From assembly GCA_964613945.1 (NCBI GenBank), contig CAZTJC010000006.1:1-64000 (forward strand): 64,000 nt of DNA, written 5' to 3'. This stretch comes from JAVVHH01 sp964613945 (GTDB lineage Bacteria > Pseudomonadota > Alphaproteobacteria > Acetobacterales > Acetobacteraceae). The notes under the pieces are model-generated. The model did not search any database. It was not told where the DNA came from and saw only the letters and a program-made list of their open reading frames with translations. This document shows, piece by piece, positions 1-7,768 of this stretch. Within the stretch, counting starts at the first letter, position 1. The number at the start of each line of letters is the position of its first letter. The translations under genes and the position numbers were made by a program.

Positions 1-187
1 CCTCGCGAACTGCGGCGGTGATCGCATTGGCTTGCTGCACCTCATCCAGACAGTAACGATCCGCCTCAATCATCTGAATAAGGCCACGCACCTGCCCCTC
101 GATCCGGCGCAGGCGTTGGACGATCGGTGCCCGTTCCTCGTCGGTTCTCGAAATAAGCAGCTTGCCGTCGCGGAACTCGTATTCCAT
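1..187 (-). CDS. CsoR/RcnR/FrmR-family metal- or aldehyde-sensing repressor (partial, C-terminus outside window)
   Basis: Reading leftward from the ATG at 185-187 gives 62 codons with no stop before the window edge. The protein has the hallmark first helix of the family, RLRRIEGQVRGL at residues 25-36, followed by RYCLDEV with a cysteine at residue 46, the position of the first sensor cysteine of CsoR and FrmR. Proteins of this family are small all-helical tetramers that bind GC-rich operators and release DNA on binding copper, nickel/cobalt, sulfane sulfur or formaldehyde. The later His/Cys ligands that separate these subtypes lie outside the window, so the inducer cannot be told. It diverges from the manganese catalase gene, and a matching operator lies between them, so it probably represses both itself and the catalase. 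Confidence 0.85.
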   Translation of the reverse strand, partial: MEYEFRDGKLLISRTDEERAPIVQRLRRIEGQVRGLIQMIEADRYCLDEVQQANAITAAVRE

Positions 188-197
188 TGCTTCGTAT

Positions 198-214
198 ATA
201 CTCCAGGGCAGTAT
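198..214. promoter_or_regulatory. CsoR/RcnR-type operator, ATACT-N7-AGTAT
   Basis: The sequence ATACTCCAGGGCAGTAT has perfect 5-base inverted arms around a 7-base G/C core. The inner part, TACT-N7-AGTA, has the spacing of the published RcnR operator (TACT-G6-N-AGTA). It sits in the 47-base gap between the divergent repressor and catalase genes, where bound repressor would cover both promoters. The match is seen directly; the assignment to the neighbouring repressor is inferred. Confidence 0.65.
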
Positions 215-234
215 GCCCGGTGAAGGAAACGCAA

Positions 235-1149
235 ATGTTTATGCGCATCGATAAGCTGCTTACTGAGCTTCCTGAGGCCAAAAAGCCCGACCCAAATGCT
301 GCAGCAGCATTACAAGAACTTCTGGGCGGTAAATACGGGGAAATGTCCACCCTCGGCAACTATATGTTTCAAAGTTTTAACTTTCGGAATAAAACCGCTC
401 TACGTCCCTTTTATAGCTTGGTGTCCAGCATCTTCGCCGAAGAACTTGGACATGTGGAGTTGGTCAGCAACGGCATTGCCATGCTGAATAACGGCCCGGG
501 CAATCAGACCTCCAATGCGGACGTCACCAAGGCGCCGTTCAAGACCATGCAGGATACGGCGCTACCAGGTGCCTTCCTCTCCGCCGGCGGCGGCGCCACC
601 CCGATCAACAGCAATGGAATTTCGTGGAACACCGACATGGTGACCACGACCGGCAACCTGATGATCGACCTGTTGCACAATTTCCACCTCGAATGCGGCG
701 CACGCATCCACAAGTTGCGCGTGTATGAGACCATGACCGAACCGACCGGCCGCGAAGTTTGCGCTTACCTGTTGGTTCGCGGCTCACTTCACGCCCACGC
801 CTACGCCCTGGCTCTGAAGAAGTTAAGCGGTGTTGCGATCGAGAAGATGCTGCCCACACCGAACATCGATCTGAGCCGCATTCCCGAGTGCCAGAAGTAT
901 CTGGACGAGGGTAAGCACCGCCGCCTATATCGCTTCAGCCCGGACGATTACGAGGAAGCGGCCGGCATCTGGTCGAACGACGAAGTTGCTCTGCCCGGTG
1001 ACCCGCCAGGCAATCTCGAGGTGGTGGACGGTCTGCCCGAGGGTGGCAAGATGCCCGACCTGCTTGGGAACTACGGCGCGTTCGCTCCGGATTATGCACC
1101 GGAAGAGATTTTCGAGATCGCCAGCAAGCTCTACAAGAAGTCGCGCTAA
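235..1149 (+). CDS. Manganese catalase (non-haem, di-Mn)
   Basis: This 304-residue protein disproportionates hydrogen peroxide at a di-manganese centre in a ferritin-like four-helix bundle. The expected ligands are present with family spacing: E36 (KYGEMST), E70 and H73 (AEELGHVEL), E153 (HLECGARIHKL) and H186 (GSLHAHAYAL). The length matches the family. The ATG at 235 is chosen over an in-frame upstream codon because AAGGAA lies about 5 bases before it and the upstream residues do not resemble the family; a second ATG at 241 is possible. It diverges from a CsoR-type repressor, which suggests that metal or reactive-species sensing controls it. It is followed by a strong hairpin, so it is probably monocistronic. 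It is cytoplasmic, as no signal peptide is seen. Confidence 0.93.
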   Translation: MFMRIDKLLTELPEAKKPDPNAAAALQELLGGKYGEMSTLGNYMFQSFNFRNKTALRPFYSLVSSIFAEELGHVELVSNGIAMLNNGPGNQTSNADVTKAPFKTMQDTALPGAFLSAGGGATPINSNGISWNTDMVTTTGNLMIDLLHNFHLECGARIHKLRVYETMTEPTGREVCAYLLVRGSLHAHAYALALKKLSGVAIEKMLPTPNIDLSRIPECQKYLDEGKHRRLYRFSPDDYEEAAGIWSNDEVALPGDPPGNLEVVDGLPEGGKMPDLLGNYGAFAPDYAPEEIFEIASKLYKKSR

Positions 1150-1158
1150 CCTCCACAC

Positions 1159-1188
1159 GGTTGCCGGCGCTTTCATGCGCCGGCAACC
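1159..1188. terminator. Strong hairpin after manganese catalase gene
   Basis: A perfect 12-base stem (GGTTGCCGGCGC with its complement) encloses the 6-base loop TTTCAT, 9 bases past the catalase stop codon. It has no following T run, so it may act as a transcript-stabilising or Rho-assisted end rather than a classical intrinsic terminator. Confidence 0.6.
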
Positions 1189-1251
1189 GACCAAGGATTT
1201 CATCCACCGCACGACCCGGTCTATGCTGGCCCTACTGCCAAGGAGCCAGCT

Positions 1252-2631
1252 ATGAACATCATGCTCAAGACGAACGATATCGCCAATCTCGTCGAAGCGG
1301 ATCGTGCTCATGTCTGGCATCATCTATCACAACACAAAAGCTACGAAACTGTCGATCCGCAACTCATGGTTGAGGGGCGCGGGATGCGGGTATGGGATGC
1401 GACCGGCAAGGAATATCTCGATGCCACCTCGGGCGGCGTCTGGACCGTCAATGTCGGCTATGGCCGCGAGACCATCGCGGACGCCGTACGTGACCAATTA
1501 GTCAAGCTCAATTACTTCGCCGGCGCCAAGGGCAGCATCCCCGGGGCTCGCTTCGCGCAAAAGCTGATCGAGAAGATGCCGGGCCTGACCCGGGTCTACT
1601 ATTCGAACTCCGGCTCGGAAGCGAACGAGAAGGTGTTCAAGATGGTTCGCCAAATCGCCGCGCGGCATCATGGCGGCCGCAAGTGGAAGATTCTCTACCG
1701 TGAGCGTGACTACCATGGGACCACGTTCGGTGCCCTAGCCGCCTGCGGTCAGCCGCAGCGCAACACCGATTACGGCCCGTATCCGCCGGGTTTCGTCGAG
1801 GTGCCGCACTGCCTCGAATATCGCAACCAGTATCCGGATCTCGCCGATTACGGAATCGCTGCGGCCGATGCCATTGAAGCGGTGATCCTGCGCGAGGGGC
1901 CTGACACGGTTGGTGCCATCTGTCTGGAGCCGATTACCGCCGGCGGCGGCGTCATCACCCCACCTGTTGGCTATTGGGAGCGGGTTCAGGAAATCTGCAC
2001 CAAGTATCAGGTGCTGATTCACATCGACGAGGTCGTCTGTGGTCTGGGCCGCACCGGCAAGTGGTTCGGCTACCAGCAATATGGTGTTCAGCCCGATTTC
2101 GTGACGGTGGCCAAGGGCCTGGCCTCCGGCTACGCGGCGATCTCCTGCACCATCACCACCGAGGCAATCTTCGACCTGTTCAAGACCGACGCGTCGGACC
2201 CGATGAACCATTTCCGTGACATCTCCACCTTTGGCGGCTGCCTGGCCGGCCCGGCAGCTGCGCTGGAGAACATGCGCATCATCGAAGATGAGGAATTGCT
2301 GGGCAATACTGTCGCCATGGGTGAGCGCCTGCGGAACAACCTGCTCGGCCTCATGGAAAAGCATCCGGTCATCGGCGACGTCCGCGGCTGCGGCCTGTTC
2401 CAGGGTGCCGAACTGGTGGCTGACCGGGTGACCAAGGAGCCGCTTGCCGAGGCCAAGGTGCAGGCCGTGGTGGCCAAATGCATGTCCATGGGTGTCATCA
2501 TCGGCGCTACCAACCGGTCGCTGCCGGGCTTGAACAATACCCTGACCCTCAGCCCGGCACTGATCGCCACCACCGCGGACATCGACACCATTACCGCAAC
2601 CATCGGCGAAGCGCTGACCGCCGTGGCCTAA
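1252..2631 (+). CDS. Class III (omega) aminotransferase, taurine-pyruvate aminotransferase-like
   Basis: This is a 459-residue PLP enzyme of fold type I. The catalytic lysine is K288 in TVAKGLASGY; the phosphate-binding SNSGSEANE lies at about 118-126, and the IDEVVCGLGRTG block with the cofactor-contacting Asp precedes the lysine. The N-terminus (VWHHLSQHK, then WDATGKEYLDATSGGVWTVN) closely recalls Tpa, which moves the amino group of taurine to pyruvate giving sulfoacetaldehyde and alanine. Beta-alanine- or other omega-amino-acid-pyruvate transaminases are close alternatives. AAGGAG 6 bases before the ATG supports the start. No sulfoacetaldehyde acetyltransferase or taurine transporter is adjacent, so the substrate remains open. 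Confidence 0.8.
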   Translation: MNIMLKTNDIANLVEADRAHVWHHLSQHKSYETVDPQLMVEGRGMRVWDATGKEYLDATSGGVWTVNVGYGRETIADAVRDQLVKLNYFAGAKGSIPGARFAQKLIEKMPGLTRVYYSNSGSEANEKVFKMVRQIAARHHGGRKWKILYRERDYHGTTFGALAACGQPQRNTDYGPYPPGFVEVPHCLEYRNQYPDLADYGIAAADAIEAVILREGPDTVGAICLEPITAGGGVITPPVGYWERVQEICTKYQVLIHIDEVVCGLGRTGKWFGYQQYGVQPDFVTVAKGLASGYAAISCTITTEAIFDLFKTDASDPMNHFRDISTFGGCLAGPAAALENMRIIEDEELLGNTVAMGERLRNNLLGLMEKHPVIGDVRGCGLFQGAELVADRVTKEPLAEAKVQAVVAKCMSMGVIIGATNRSLPGLNNTLTLSPALIATTADIDTITATIGEALTAVA

Positions 2632-2706
2632 CCCGACCTGAGCCAACGGGACGCCCCAGCATCCCTAGTTGTGCCTGCTCAGGATGCCGAGCACCGACCG
2701 CTAGGC

Positions 2707-3177
2707 TTACCCATGCCGCAAGACCTGCCAGGCGATACCGGCAACCAGCATCGCGACGATGACCGGCTCCATTGGGGAGCCGGTCCGGCATAACGGAAAC
2801 GCCCAGGTCATCTTCAGCGGCCATGCTAGTCTCAGTCCGCGCGGCGTGAGCATGTCGGCCGCCAGATGCGACAGGTAGCCGATGGCGAGCGCGGCCACCG
2901 TACCGTGGCGGTAGCCCAACTGTATCAACACCATGACTAGCCCCACTACCGCCACCGCCGAATGCGTGATCCCGCGATGGCCGAGCATGGCGGCGATGCC
3001 GGTCGACAGCGGCCGGGTTCGGCGTCCAACCCAAGAGGCCGGATGGTCGATGTCGGGCAACAGCGAACCAGCAACGGCCAGCACGAGGTAAGCCGGCGCC
3101 GTGGGGGAAAGGTGGAGTAGCGGTGCAGTGACGATCCATGCCGCGATGCCGACAACGACGTGCGATCGGGCCATCAT
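2707..3177 (-). CDS. YdjM-family membrane-bound metal-dependent hydrolase
   Basis: This 156-residue inner-membrane protein carries the conserved acidic/histidine motifs of the YdjM (DUF457) family: LLPDIDHP at about 40-47, GHRGITHS at about 66-73 and YLSHLAADMLTPRG at about 100-113, separated by hydrophobic segments. These motifs look like metal ligands facing the membrane. Family members are often LexA-regulated, but their substrate is unknown. The gene is convergent with the aminotransferase. Two Met codons stand at the start; either could be used. Confidence 0.8.
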   Translation of the reverse strand: MMARSHVVVGIAAWIVTAPLLHLSPTAPAYLVLAVAGSLLPDIDHPASWVGRRTRPLSTGIAAMLGHRGITHSAVAVVGLVMVLIQLGYRHGTVAALAIGYLSHLAADMLTPRGLRLAWPLKMTWAFPLCRTGSPMEPVIVAMLVAGIAWQVLRHG

Positions 3178-3462
3178 GGCGTCAGGCTCGACAGCAACAC
3201 TTTTGAACTTGTTACAATTCCAGTATGAAAACCAGTTTGTCTACGATATGATTGAAATATTTCTCGATTCCGATCTGATAGTCATTTGTGATGCACTTAG
3301 TAACCGCCGAGCCGACCGCATCCGATGCTCGCGTCTATTTTACGCATCACACCTCTAAGCCACACACTCGATCGTCGGGCAGCATGAGTTCGGTAGGGCT
3401 CATCAGCAGATTACCTGAGCCCTGAACCCGAATGCCGTCACACCAACGTTTCTGAGCTTTGT

Positions 3463-4386
3463 TCAATACCCGCGATGCCGCTCCACCACGCCGGTCATAG
3501 GCTCGCCCCGTCGATAGGCCCGGATGTTGGCGATCACCGCCTCCGCGCCACCTTCCGGCTGCGTCATGCTGGCGATGTGCGGGGTCAGCCAGATCTGTGG
3601 ATGGCTCCAAAGCGGGTTTTCGGCCGGGAGCGGCTCGGCATCGAACACGTCGAGCACGGCGGCCGAGAGATGGTGACTCTCCAGTGCCGCGATCAGGTCG
3701 GCCTCGACCAGATGCCCGCCCCGGCCGACATTGATCAGCCCGGCGCCAGCCGGTAGGGCATCAAACAGGGTTGCGTTCAGGACGCCTTCCGTCTCCGGGG
3801 TGAGCGGTAGAAGGCAGATCAGGATGTCGCAATTGCCGAGGAACGTGGGCAGCGTCTCCACACCGGCAAAACATTTGACGCCAGCAATCTCACGCCGACT
3901 GCGGCTCCACCCGCTCAAAGGAAAGCCGAATGGGGCCAATGCCGACAGCACGGCGCAGCCGAGCACTCCAAGGCCCATCACGCCGACACGGCTGGCGCCG
4001 GGCCTCCGGCTCGGACCACTTTTCCAGACCTTCTGACGCTGCCTGTCCAGATAGGCCGGCATGCCGCGGTGTAACGCCAGCACCGCCATAGTGACATATT
4101 CGACCATGCCGGCCGTCAGGCCCGGCTCGAGCATGCGGATAAGCGGGACATGGTCCGGTATCTGCTCGATATCGAGTTGGTCCACCCCGGCGGCCACCGA
4201 GAACAATACTTGCAGGTCCGTGTAATCCTGCAAGTCGCTCGGCAGCGTCCAAGCGCCGATATAGGTGATGTCGGCCTTGTTGCCGACATCCGGCCATATA
4301 CGAAATGGCAGATCCGGCAGGTGTTCGGCGAACATGCGCTGCCAGATGGCGCCGCGACTGGGCTCCGACTTGTAGAGAAACGTCAT
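3463..4386 (-). CDS. ghrA: Glyoxylate/hydroxypyruvate reductase A (D-2-hydroxyacid dehydrogenase)
   Basis: This 307-residue cytoplasmic NAD(P)H-dependent enzyme would reduce glyoxylate to glycolate or hydroxypyruvate to D-glycerate. The Rossmann motif GLGVLG is at 138-143, and the catalytic triad of the family is present: R222 (NVGRGGHL), E251 (DAEPLP) and H270 (LTPHIAS). The short N-terminal half with FSVAAGVDQLD fits the GhrA branch rather than the longer phosphoglycerate dehydrogenases. Downstream lies a 285-base AT-richer gap (3178-3462) in which I see no gene. The FAD oxidase gene upstream on the same strand is 112 bases away, so co-transcription is possible but unproven. Confidence 0.85.
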   Translation of the reverse strand: MTFLYKSEPSRGAIWQRMFAEHLPDLPFRIWPDVGNKADITYIGAWTLPSDLQDYTDLQVLFSVAAGVDQLDIEQIPDHVPLIRMLEPGLTAGMVEYVTMAVLALHRGMPAYLDRQRQKVWKSGPSRRPGASRVGVMGLGVLGCAVLSALAPFGFPLSGWSRSRREIAGVKCFAGVETLPTFLGNCDILICLLPLTPETEGVLNATLFDALPAGAGLINVGRGGHLVEADLIAALESHHLSAAVLDVFDAEPLPAENPLWSHPQIWLTPHIASMTQPEGGAEAVIANIRAYRRGEPMTGVVERHRGY

Positions 4387-4498
4387 CCAAATGCCTAACT
4401 AGCGAGGGCGAAGATGCCGACCAACCCTGCTGGGATGGGTATGCCGCGGATCATGCGGCCAGCCGGGAGATTGGCTTCGAGAAGCGGTCGCAGCGCGA

Positions 4499-5839
4499 TT
4501 ACATCATGCCGGCGGCAGCAAGGTCGGTGCCGTCCACTAGCCGGCTGTAGCGGAACGCGGTGGGATCAACGGAGGCCGAATCGCCGGTGATGAGGTCAGC
4601 GGCCAAGCGGCCGGCGCCAGGCCCGATGCCGAAGCCATGGCCGCTGAAGCCGGTGGCGAGAAAGAAGCCCGGCAGCGTCTCGACCGGCGAGATCACCGGA
4701 ATGCCGTCCGGCATCATGTCGATCCAACCAGCCCACATGCCGCCAATGCCGAGCCCGGCTAGTCCAGGATAGGCCGCCTTGACCTTGGCGAGCGCAGGCG
4801 CCGCAATGCTGGTGTCGGGCGGGGGCGCGAACACGCGGTGTTTCTCGAATGGCGTCGGCCGATCCATCGACCATTTGCCGGCGATGGCCTCAGGGCCGCC
4901 AAGGAAGGAGCGGCCGACACCGATCTTCAGGCTCTTGCGGCGCGACTTAAAGGTCGGCCAGAACTGGCGGGCGTAGCGCATGCCCTGTGGCGTGACCTCG
5001 AGGCGGCCACGATCCTGCGCGGCGACGATGTAGCTGCCATCGAGCCGGCGGCTAAGGGTGAAATCCGGCGTGACCAGGCCGCCCGGCGTGACTTCGGGGC
5101 CCGGCGTGGTGGCGAACACGGTCGAACGGATACCGGCTTGCGGCAGGTCGATGCCGTGGCGGCGGCAGAACAGGCTCGACCATGCGCCGCCAGCGCACAG
5201 AACGGCATCGGCGGCGATGCGGCCCCGCTCAGTGATGACGCCGGCAGCCCGGCCACCGACGATGTCCAACCCGCGAACCGCGCAATTCTGCAAGATGGTG
5301 GCGCCCAACGCGCGGGCCGCTTCGGCCAATGCCGGCGCGGCCATGGTCGGTTCCGCGCGACCATCGGTGGGGCAATGAATACCGCCGATCCATTCCTGCT
5401 CGTTCCCGGGGGTCAGAGCCTTGGTTTCGGCCGGAGTAAGCAAGCGGTGGTGCACCTGGAACTCGCGCGCCATGTCGAGCCACGCCGACCAGGTCGCGAG
5501 ATCGTTCTCGCTCTTGGTCGCGTAGATCAGGCCGGAACGGCGGAAGCCGGTATCAATGCTGATCTCCTTGGCCAGGGTATCCCAAATGCCCATGCTGAGG
5601 AGCTGCAGCGGCAACTCGCGCCGGTCGCGGTTCTGGGTCCGGCACCAGCCCCAGTTGCGGCTGCTTTGTTCGCCGGCGACATGGCCCTTCTCGACCAAGG
5701 CGACGCTGCGGCCCTTCTTGGCGAGGAAATAGGCAGCCGCCACGCCGGCGATACCACCGCCGATAACGACCACGTCAACCCGAGCCGGCAGAACGGTATC
5801 GCCAGCGAGCGTCGCCAGTGGCGGAACGGGAACAGTCAT
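4499..5839 (-). CDS. DadA-like FAD-dependent oxidoreductase (glycine/D-amino acid oxidase family)
   Basis: This 446-residue protein has an N-terminal dinucleotide-binding fold, VVVIGGGIAGVAAAYFLA at about 23-40 with GGGIAG at 27-32 and the ribose-binding acidic residue E50. The SSRNWGWCRTQ block at about 60 and the C-terminal ATGFSGHGFGIGPGAG block are typical of the DAO family. Such enzymes oxidise secondary amines or D-amino acids to imines. A nearby ghrA gene could reduce the 2-oxo acid produced, but this is inference. It diverges from a PfkB kinase gene across a 176-base region carrying a LacI-type operator. Confidence 0.82.
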   Translation of the reverse strand: MTVPVPPLATLAGDTVLPARVDVVVIGGGIAGVAAAYFLAKKGRSVALVEKGHVAGEQSSRNWGWCRTQNRDRRELPLQLLSMGIWDTLAKEISIDTGFRRSGLIYATKSENDLATWSAWLDMAREFQVHHRLLTPAETKALTPGNEQEWIGGIHCPTDGRAEPTMAAPALAEAARALGATILQNCAVRGLDIVGGRAAGVITERGRIAADAVLCAGGAWSSLFCRRHGIDLPQAGIRSTVFATTPGPEVTPGGLVTPDFTLSRRLDGSYIVAAQDRGRLEVTPQGMRYARQFWPTFKSRRKSLKIGVGRSFLGGPEAIAGKWSMDRPTPFEKHRVFAPPPDTSIAAPALAKVKAAYPGLAGLGIGGMWAGWIDMMPDGIPVISPVETLPGFFLATGFSGHGFGIGPGAGRLAADLITGDSASVDPTAFRYSRLVDGTDLAAAGMM

Positions 5840-5965
5840 GCTGAACGCCTCGGGTCAGTGGTCAAGATGCACCGCAGCATAGGCACATGGCAGCAGCTCC
5901 ATAAGCCGGAAACCGTCTGCCCGGCTCAGCTAGTGCCGGCTTGACAAACTTTTGGTCCGCCTGAA

Positions 5966-5979
5966 TGCAAGCGCTTACA
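5966..5979. promoter_or_regulatory. LacI/GalR-family operator upstream of PfkB kinase
   Basis: TGCAAGCGCTTACA matches the LacI/GalR consensus TGnAAnCGnTTnCA at every fixed position and is a near-perfect palindrome. It lies 36 bases before the kinase start and may also serve the divergent FAD oxidase gene. A TTGACA hexamer at 5941-5946 could be a -35 box, although no good -10 follows. No LacI-type gene is present in the window, so the regulator must act in trans. Confidence 0.55.
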
Positions 5980-6015
5980 TCAAACGGCTAAACAGTGCCG
6001 TGGGGGAGGCGCAGC

Positions 6016-6948
6016 TTGATTACTGTATTCGGATCCATCAATGCCGATGTGATCTTCAAGCTCGACCGGATTCCGGTGCCTGGCCAGACATTGATCGCCC
6101 ATAGCTTAACAGTTCAGCCCGGCGGCAAGGGTGCCAATCAGGCCGTCGCCGCGGCACGCGACGGTGCAACGGTGCGCATGGTCGGTGCCGTCGGCGATGA
6201 CGCGCTGGCCGAAGCGGCGCTGGCTGGCCTACGGCAAACGGCGATCAGCTTGGACGATGTACGCGTGGTGCCCGGACATTCCACTGGATGTGCGTCGATC
6301 TGCACCGACCGCGATGGCCGCAATCAGATCGCGGTGGCGTTGGGTGCCAACGGCTATCTCAGCGCCGGACAGGTATCGGCTGCGATGCTGGGGCCAACCA
6401 GCATTCTCCTGCTTCAGATGGAAGCTCCTCGCGCCGAGATCGAAGCGTCGATCGGCCGCGCACGGCAGGCGGGGGGACGCATCATCCTCAATTTGGCCCC
6501 GGCGCTGCCGCTGGATAGAGCGGCGCTGACGCAAGTCGACATCTTGATCGTCAATGAAGACGAAGCGGCCGATCTCGGCGCCTCGCTCGGCGTCGGCCCC
6601 GGGGCAGCCGCGCTGCGGGAAGCACTCGGCATCGTCGTGATCCGCACCCTCGGCCCATCCGGGGCGGAGGCGGCCACCGCCGACGGCGTGCTTCGGATAC
6701 CCGCGCCGCTGATCCAGGCAGTCGATACCACGGCAGCGGGCGATTGCTTCGCCGGCGTGTTGGCGAGCCGGCTCGACGCCGGGCTCGACCTGGCTGATGC
6801 AATGCGCCGGGCCGTTATCGCCGCATCGCTCGCCTGCCTGCGAGAAGGCAGTCAGCAGAGTCTACCAAGCCGTCCGGACACCGACGCGTCCTACGCCAGC
6901 TCGATCCTTCCACCGAAAAGCCTCGCTAGCCCGATCAGCCGCCCTTGA
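6016..6948 (+). CDS. PfkB/ribokinase-family sugar kinase (TTG start)
   Basis: This 310-residue protein opens with VFGSINADVIFKLDRIPVPG and has the substrate-binding GGKGANQA at 37-44 and the C-terminal DTTAAGD at 237-243, whose Asp is the catalytic base of the family. The usual anion-hole Gly is Ala here (DTTGAGD in most members). It would phosphorylate ribose or a related pentose or nucleoside. The TTG at 6016 is chosen because GGAGG (6005-6009) lies 6 bases before it; an in-frame GTG at 5995 lacks a site. The last 14 bases overlap the convergent permease gene. A LacI-type operator upstream suggests induction by a sugar, fitting the adjacent sugar importer. Confidence 0.85.
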   Translation: MITVFGSINADVIFKLDRIPVPGQTLIAHSLTVQPGGKGANQAVAAARDGATVRMVGAVGDDALAEAALAGLRQTAISLDDVRVVPGHSTGCASICTDRDGRNQIAVALGANGYLSAGQVSAAMLGPTSILLLQMEAPRAEIEASIGRARQAGGRIILNLAPALPLDRAALTQVDILIVNEDEAADLGASLGVGPGAAALREALGIVVIRTLGPSGAEAATADGVLRIPAPLIQAVDTTAAGDCFAGVLASRLDAGLDLADAMRRAVIAASLACLREGSQQSLPSRPDTDASYASSILPPKSLASPISRP

Positions 6949-7768
6949 CGCCGCCCGCCGTCAACCCGGCCACGATCTGGCGTTGCATCAATATCGTCAG
7001 CAGCAGCACCGGCGCTGTCACCAACAACGCGGAGGCGGCGAGCGGGCCCCAGCTGATCTGCTCAAAGGTCAAGGTGTTGTAGACCGCGACCGGCAAGGTG
7101 CGGGAGTGCCGGCCGGCAAGCACGACACCGAAGATGAAGTTGTTCCAACTGAAGATGAACGACAGGATGGTGGCCACTGTGATGCCGGGCCGGGCCAGTG
7201 GAAGTGCCACGCGCCAGAACGCTTGCCAGATGGTGGAGCCGTCGACGAGCGCCGCCTCTTCCAGTTCGCTCGGCAAACCTTCGAAGAACCCGGCCATCAC
7301 GTACACCACGATCGGCACCGTGATCACCAGATGGGTGATGATGATCGGCAGCAGCGACCCGGTCAGCTCGAGCCATTGAAACACCAGAAACAACGGTACC
7401 AAGTAGCTCAGCCCGGGCGTGATGCGCGCCACCAGGATCAGCGCGGCCGAAGCGGAGGCGCGGGCCTTGGCGATGCCGTATCCGGCCGGCACGCCGACCA
7501 GCAACGCCAGGCCGGTCGCGGAGAACGATACGATGACGGAGTTCAGGGTGTAGCCGACGAAATCCGTTTGCGCGAACACGGCGCGGAAATTGTCCAGCGT
7601 GACGGTGCTCGGGATGAACACCGGCGGATAGGCGATGTTGTCCGCCTCGGTCTTGACCGCCAATGACAGCATCCAGAGAAAGAACAGCAATGCCGGCGAG
7701 ATCAGCACCAGCACGACGAAGGCGAAGCCCAACCGGTCGCCTAACCGTTTGATGGTGCGGCCGGTCAT
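6935..7768 (-). CDS. Sugar ABC transporter permease, MalG/UgpE type
   Basis: This 277-residue inner-membrane protein has several hydrophobic helices and the cytoplasmic EAA loop ELEEAALVDGSTIWQAFWRV (about 190-209) that docks the ATPase. It is one half of a heterodimeric carbohydrate import channel of the CUT1 class. The ATG at 7766-7768 overlaps the stop of the upstream permease gene by 4 bases, indicating translational coupling; a longer open frame upstream is only the antisense reading of its partner. It is the last gene of a binding protein-permease-permease unit with no ATPase. Confidence 0.9.
   Translation of the reverse strand: MTGRTIKRLGDRLGFAFVVLVLISPALLFFLWMLSLAVKTEADNIAYPPVFIPSTVTLDNFRAVFAQTDFVGYTLNSVIVSFSATGLALLVGVPAGYGIAKARASASAALILVARITPGLSYLVPLFLVFQWLELTGSLLPIIITHLVITVPIVVYVMAGFFEGLPSELEEAALVDGSTIWQAFWRVALPLARPGITVATILSFIFSWNNFIFGVVLAGRHSRTLPVAVYNTLTFEQISWGPLAASALLVTAPVLLLTILMQRQIVAGLTAGGVKGG

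Noticed and set aside
1735..2646. A 303-codon minus-strand frame opposite the aminotransferase gene
   Set aside because: It lies wholly within a well-matched gene and has antisense-like composition.
2659..2687. Hairpin between the convergent aminotransferase and YdjM-type genes
   Set aside because: Only a 6-base stem with a long loop and no T run, so too weak to call a terminator.
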